This document shows positions 14,022 through 14,061 of a DNA stretch of 14,061 nucleotides, in pieces. Location of the stretch: NCBI GenBank assembly GCA_937893125.1, contig CALBHW010000011.1, positions 1 through 14,061 of the forward strand. Direction: 5' to 3'. The first letter of the stretch is position 1. Each line of letters starts with the position of its first letter. The position numbers and the translations under genes were made by a program. Source of the stretch: an uncultured Clostridia bacterium. GTDB lineage: Bacteria > Bacillota > Clostridia > Christensenellales > UBA1242. The notes below the pieces were generated by a model. It was given only the letters and a program-made list of their open reading frames with translations. It was not told the origin of the DNA and did no database searches.

Positions 14022-14061
14022 GTTTCCGTAGCTCAGCTGGATAGAGCGTCCCCCTCCTAAG
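14022..14061 (+). tRNA. tRNA-Arg (anticodon CCU), 5' part, cut by window edge
   Basis: The first 40 bases of a tRNA: acceptor strand GTTTCCG, then TA, D-arm GCTC-AGCTGGATA-GAGC, G26, anticodon stem TCCCC and loop CTCCTAA. The loop puts CCT at positions 34-36, reading AGG (arginine). The 3' half lies beyond the window, so pairing of the acceptor and anticodon stems cannot be confirmed. Confidence 0.9.

Overview
The window is clearly AT-rich and looks like chromosomal DNA from a low-GC, anaerobic, spore-forming Bacillota (Clostridia-like). Three things point there: the dnaG-rpoD-trmK-zinc-ribbon cluster, an Asp23/Gls24 (YloU-like) gene next to a DAK2-type fakA gene with a spoVM-like mini-gene divergent from them, and a V-type (rotary A/V) ATPase operon. 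I cannot assign a genus. No phage, transposon, CRISPR or defence genes are visible, so this is mostly core genome. The novelty lies in the non-coding DNA, very small ORFs and one orphan protein.

Left part (1-2345, minus strand): the start of a V-type ATPase operon. A coiled-coil stalk subunit (NtpF/G/H-like) overlaps by 4 bases the large membrane subunit I (NtpI). The operon probably continues off the left edge, and the edge itself is an 11-bp tandem repeat with A-tracts phased to the DNA helix. A divergent intergenic region (2346-2821) carries a copy of a structured dispersed repeat, Spo0A-box-like sequences and a good sigma-A promoter for a plus-strand DUF5698/DUF2179 (UPF0316) membrane protein at 2822-3376. 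That gene converges, across a bidirectional terminator, on a small two-helix membrane protein of unknown function (3648-3914, minus) that has its own strong extended -10 promoter.

Middle (4177-6088, minus): an orphan 621-aa TPR-type helical repeat protein. Its start has almost no ribosome-binding site. It overlaps a 21-codon mini-ORF that does have a strong site, and this leader is folded into nested inverted repeats.

Right-middle (6396-10614, minus): a compact macromolecular-synthesis operon, dnaG -> rpoD/sigA -> trmK -> C4 zinc-ribbon coiled-coil protein. Every junction overlaps by a few bases and the operon ends in a textbook intrinsic terminator. Zinc-ligand spacing and a ribosome-binding site place the dnaG start at a GTG. 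A gap of about 700 bp (10615-11310) holds a second copy of the structured repeat and another imperfect hairpin, but no gene.

Right end (11211-13375, minus): an Asp23/Gls24 protein followed by FakA (fatty acid kinase catalytic subunit), with a hairpin between them and a terminator after. FakA lacks two of three residues that I recall as its zinc site. Divergently, on the plus strand, is a 28-aa SpoVM-like spore-coat anchor peptide behind a sigma-E-like promoter, and then the first 40 bases of tRNA-Arg(CCU) with its own promoter, cut by the window edge.

Several starts were set by ribosome-binding sites and family alignment rather than by the longest open frame: ntpF-like 2345, small membrane protein 3914, dnaG 10614 GTG, fakA 12945 TTG, Asp23 13375.
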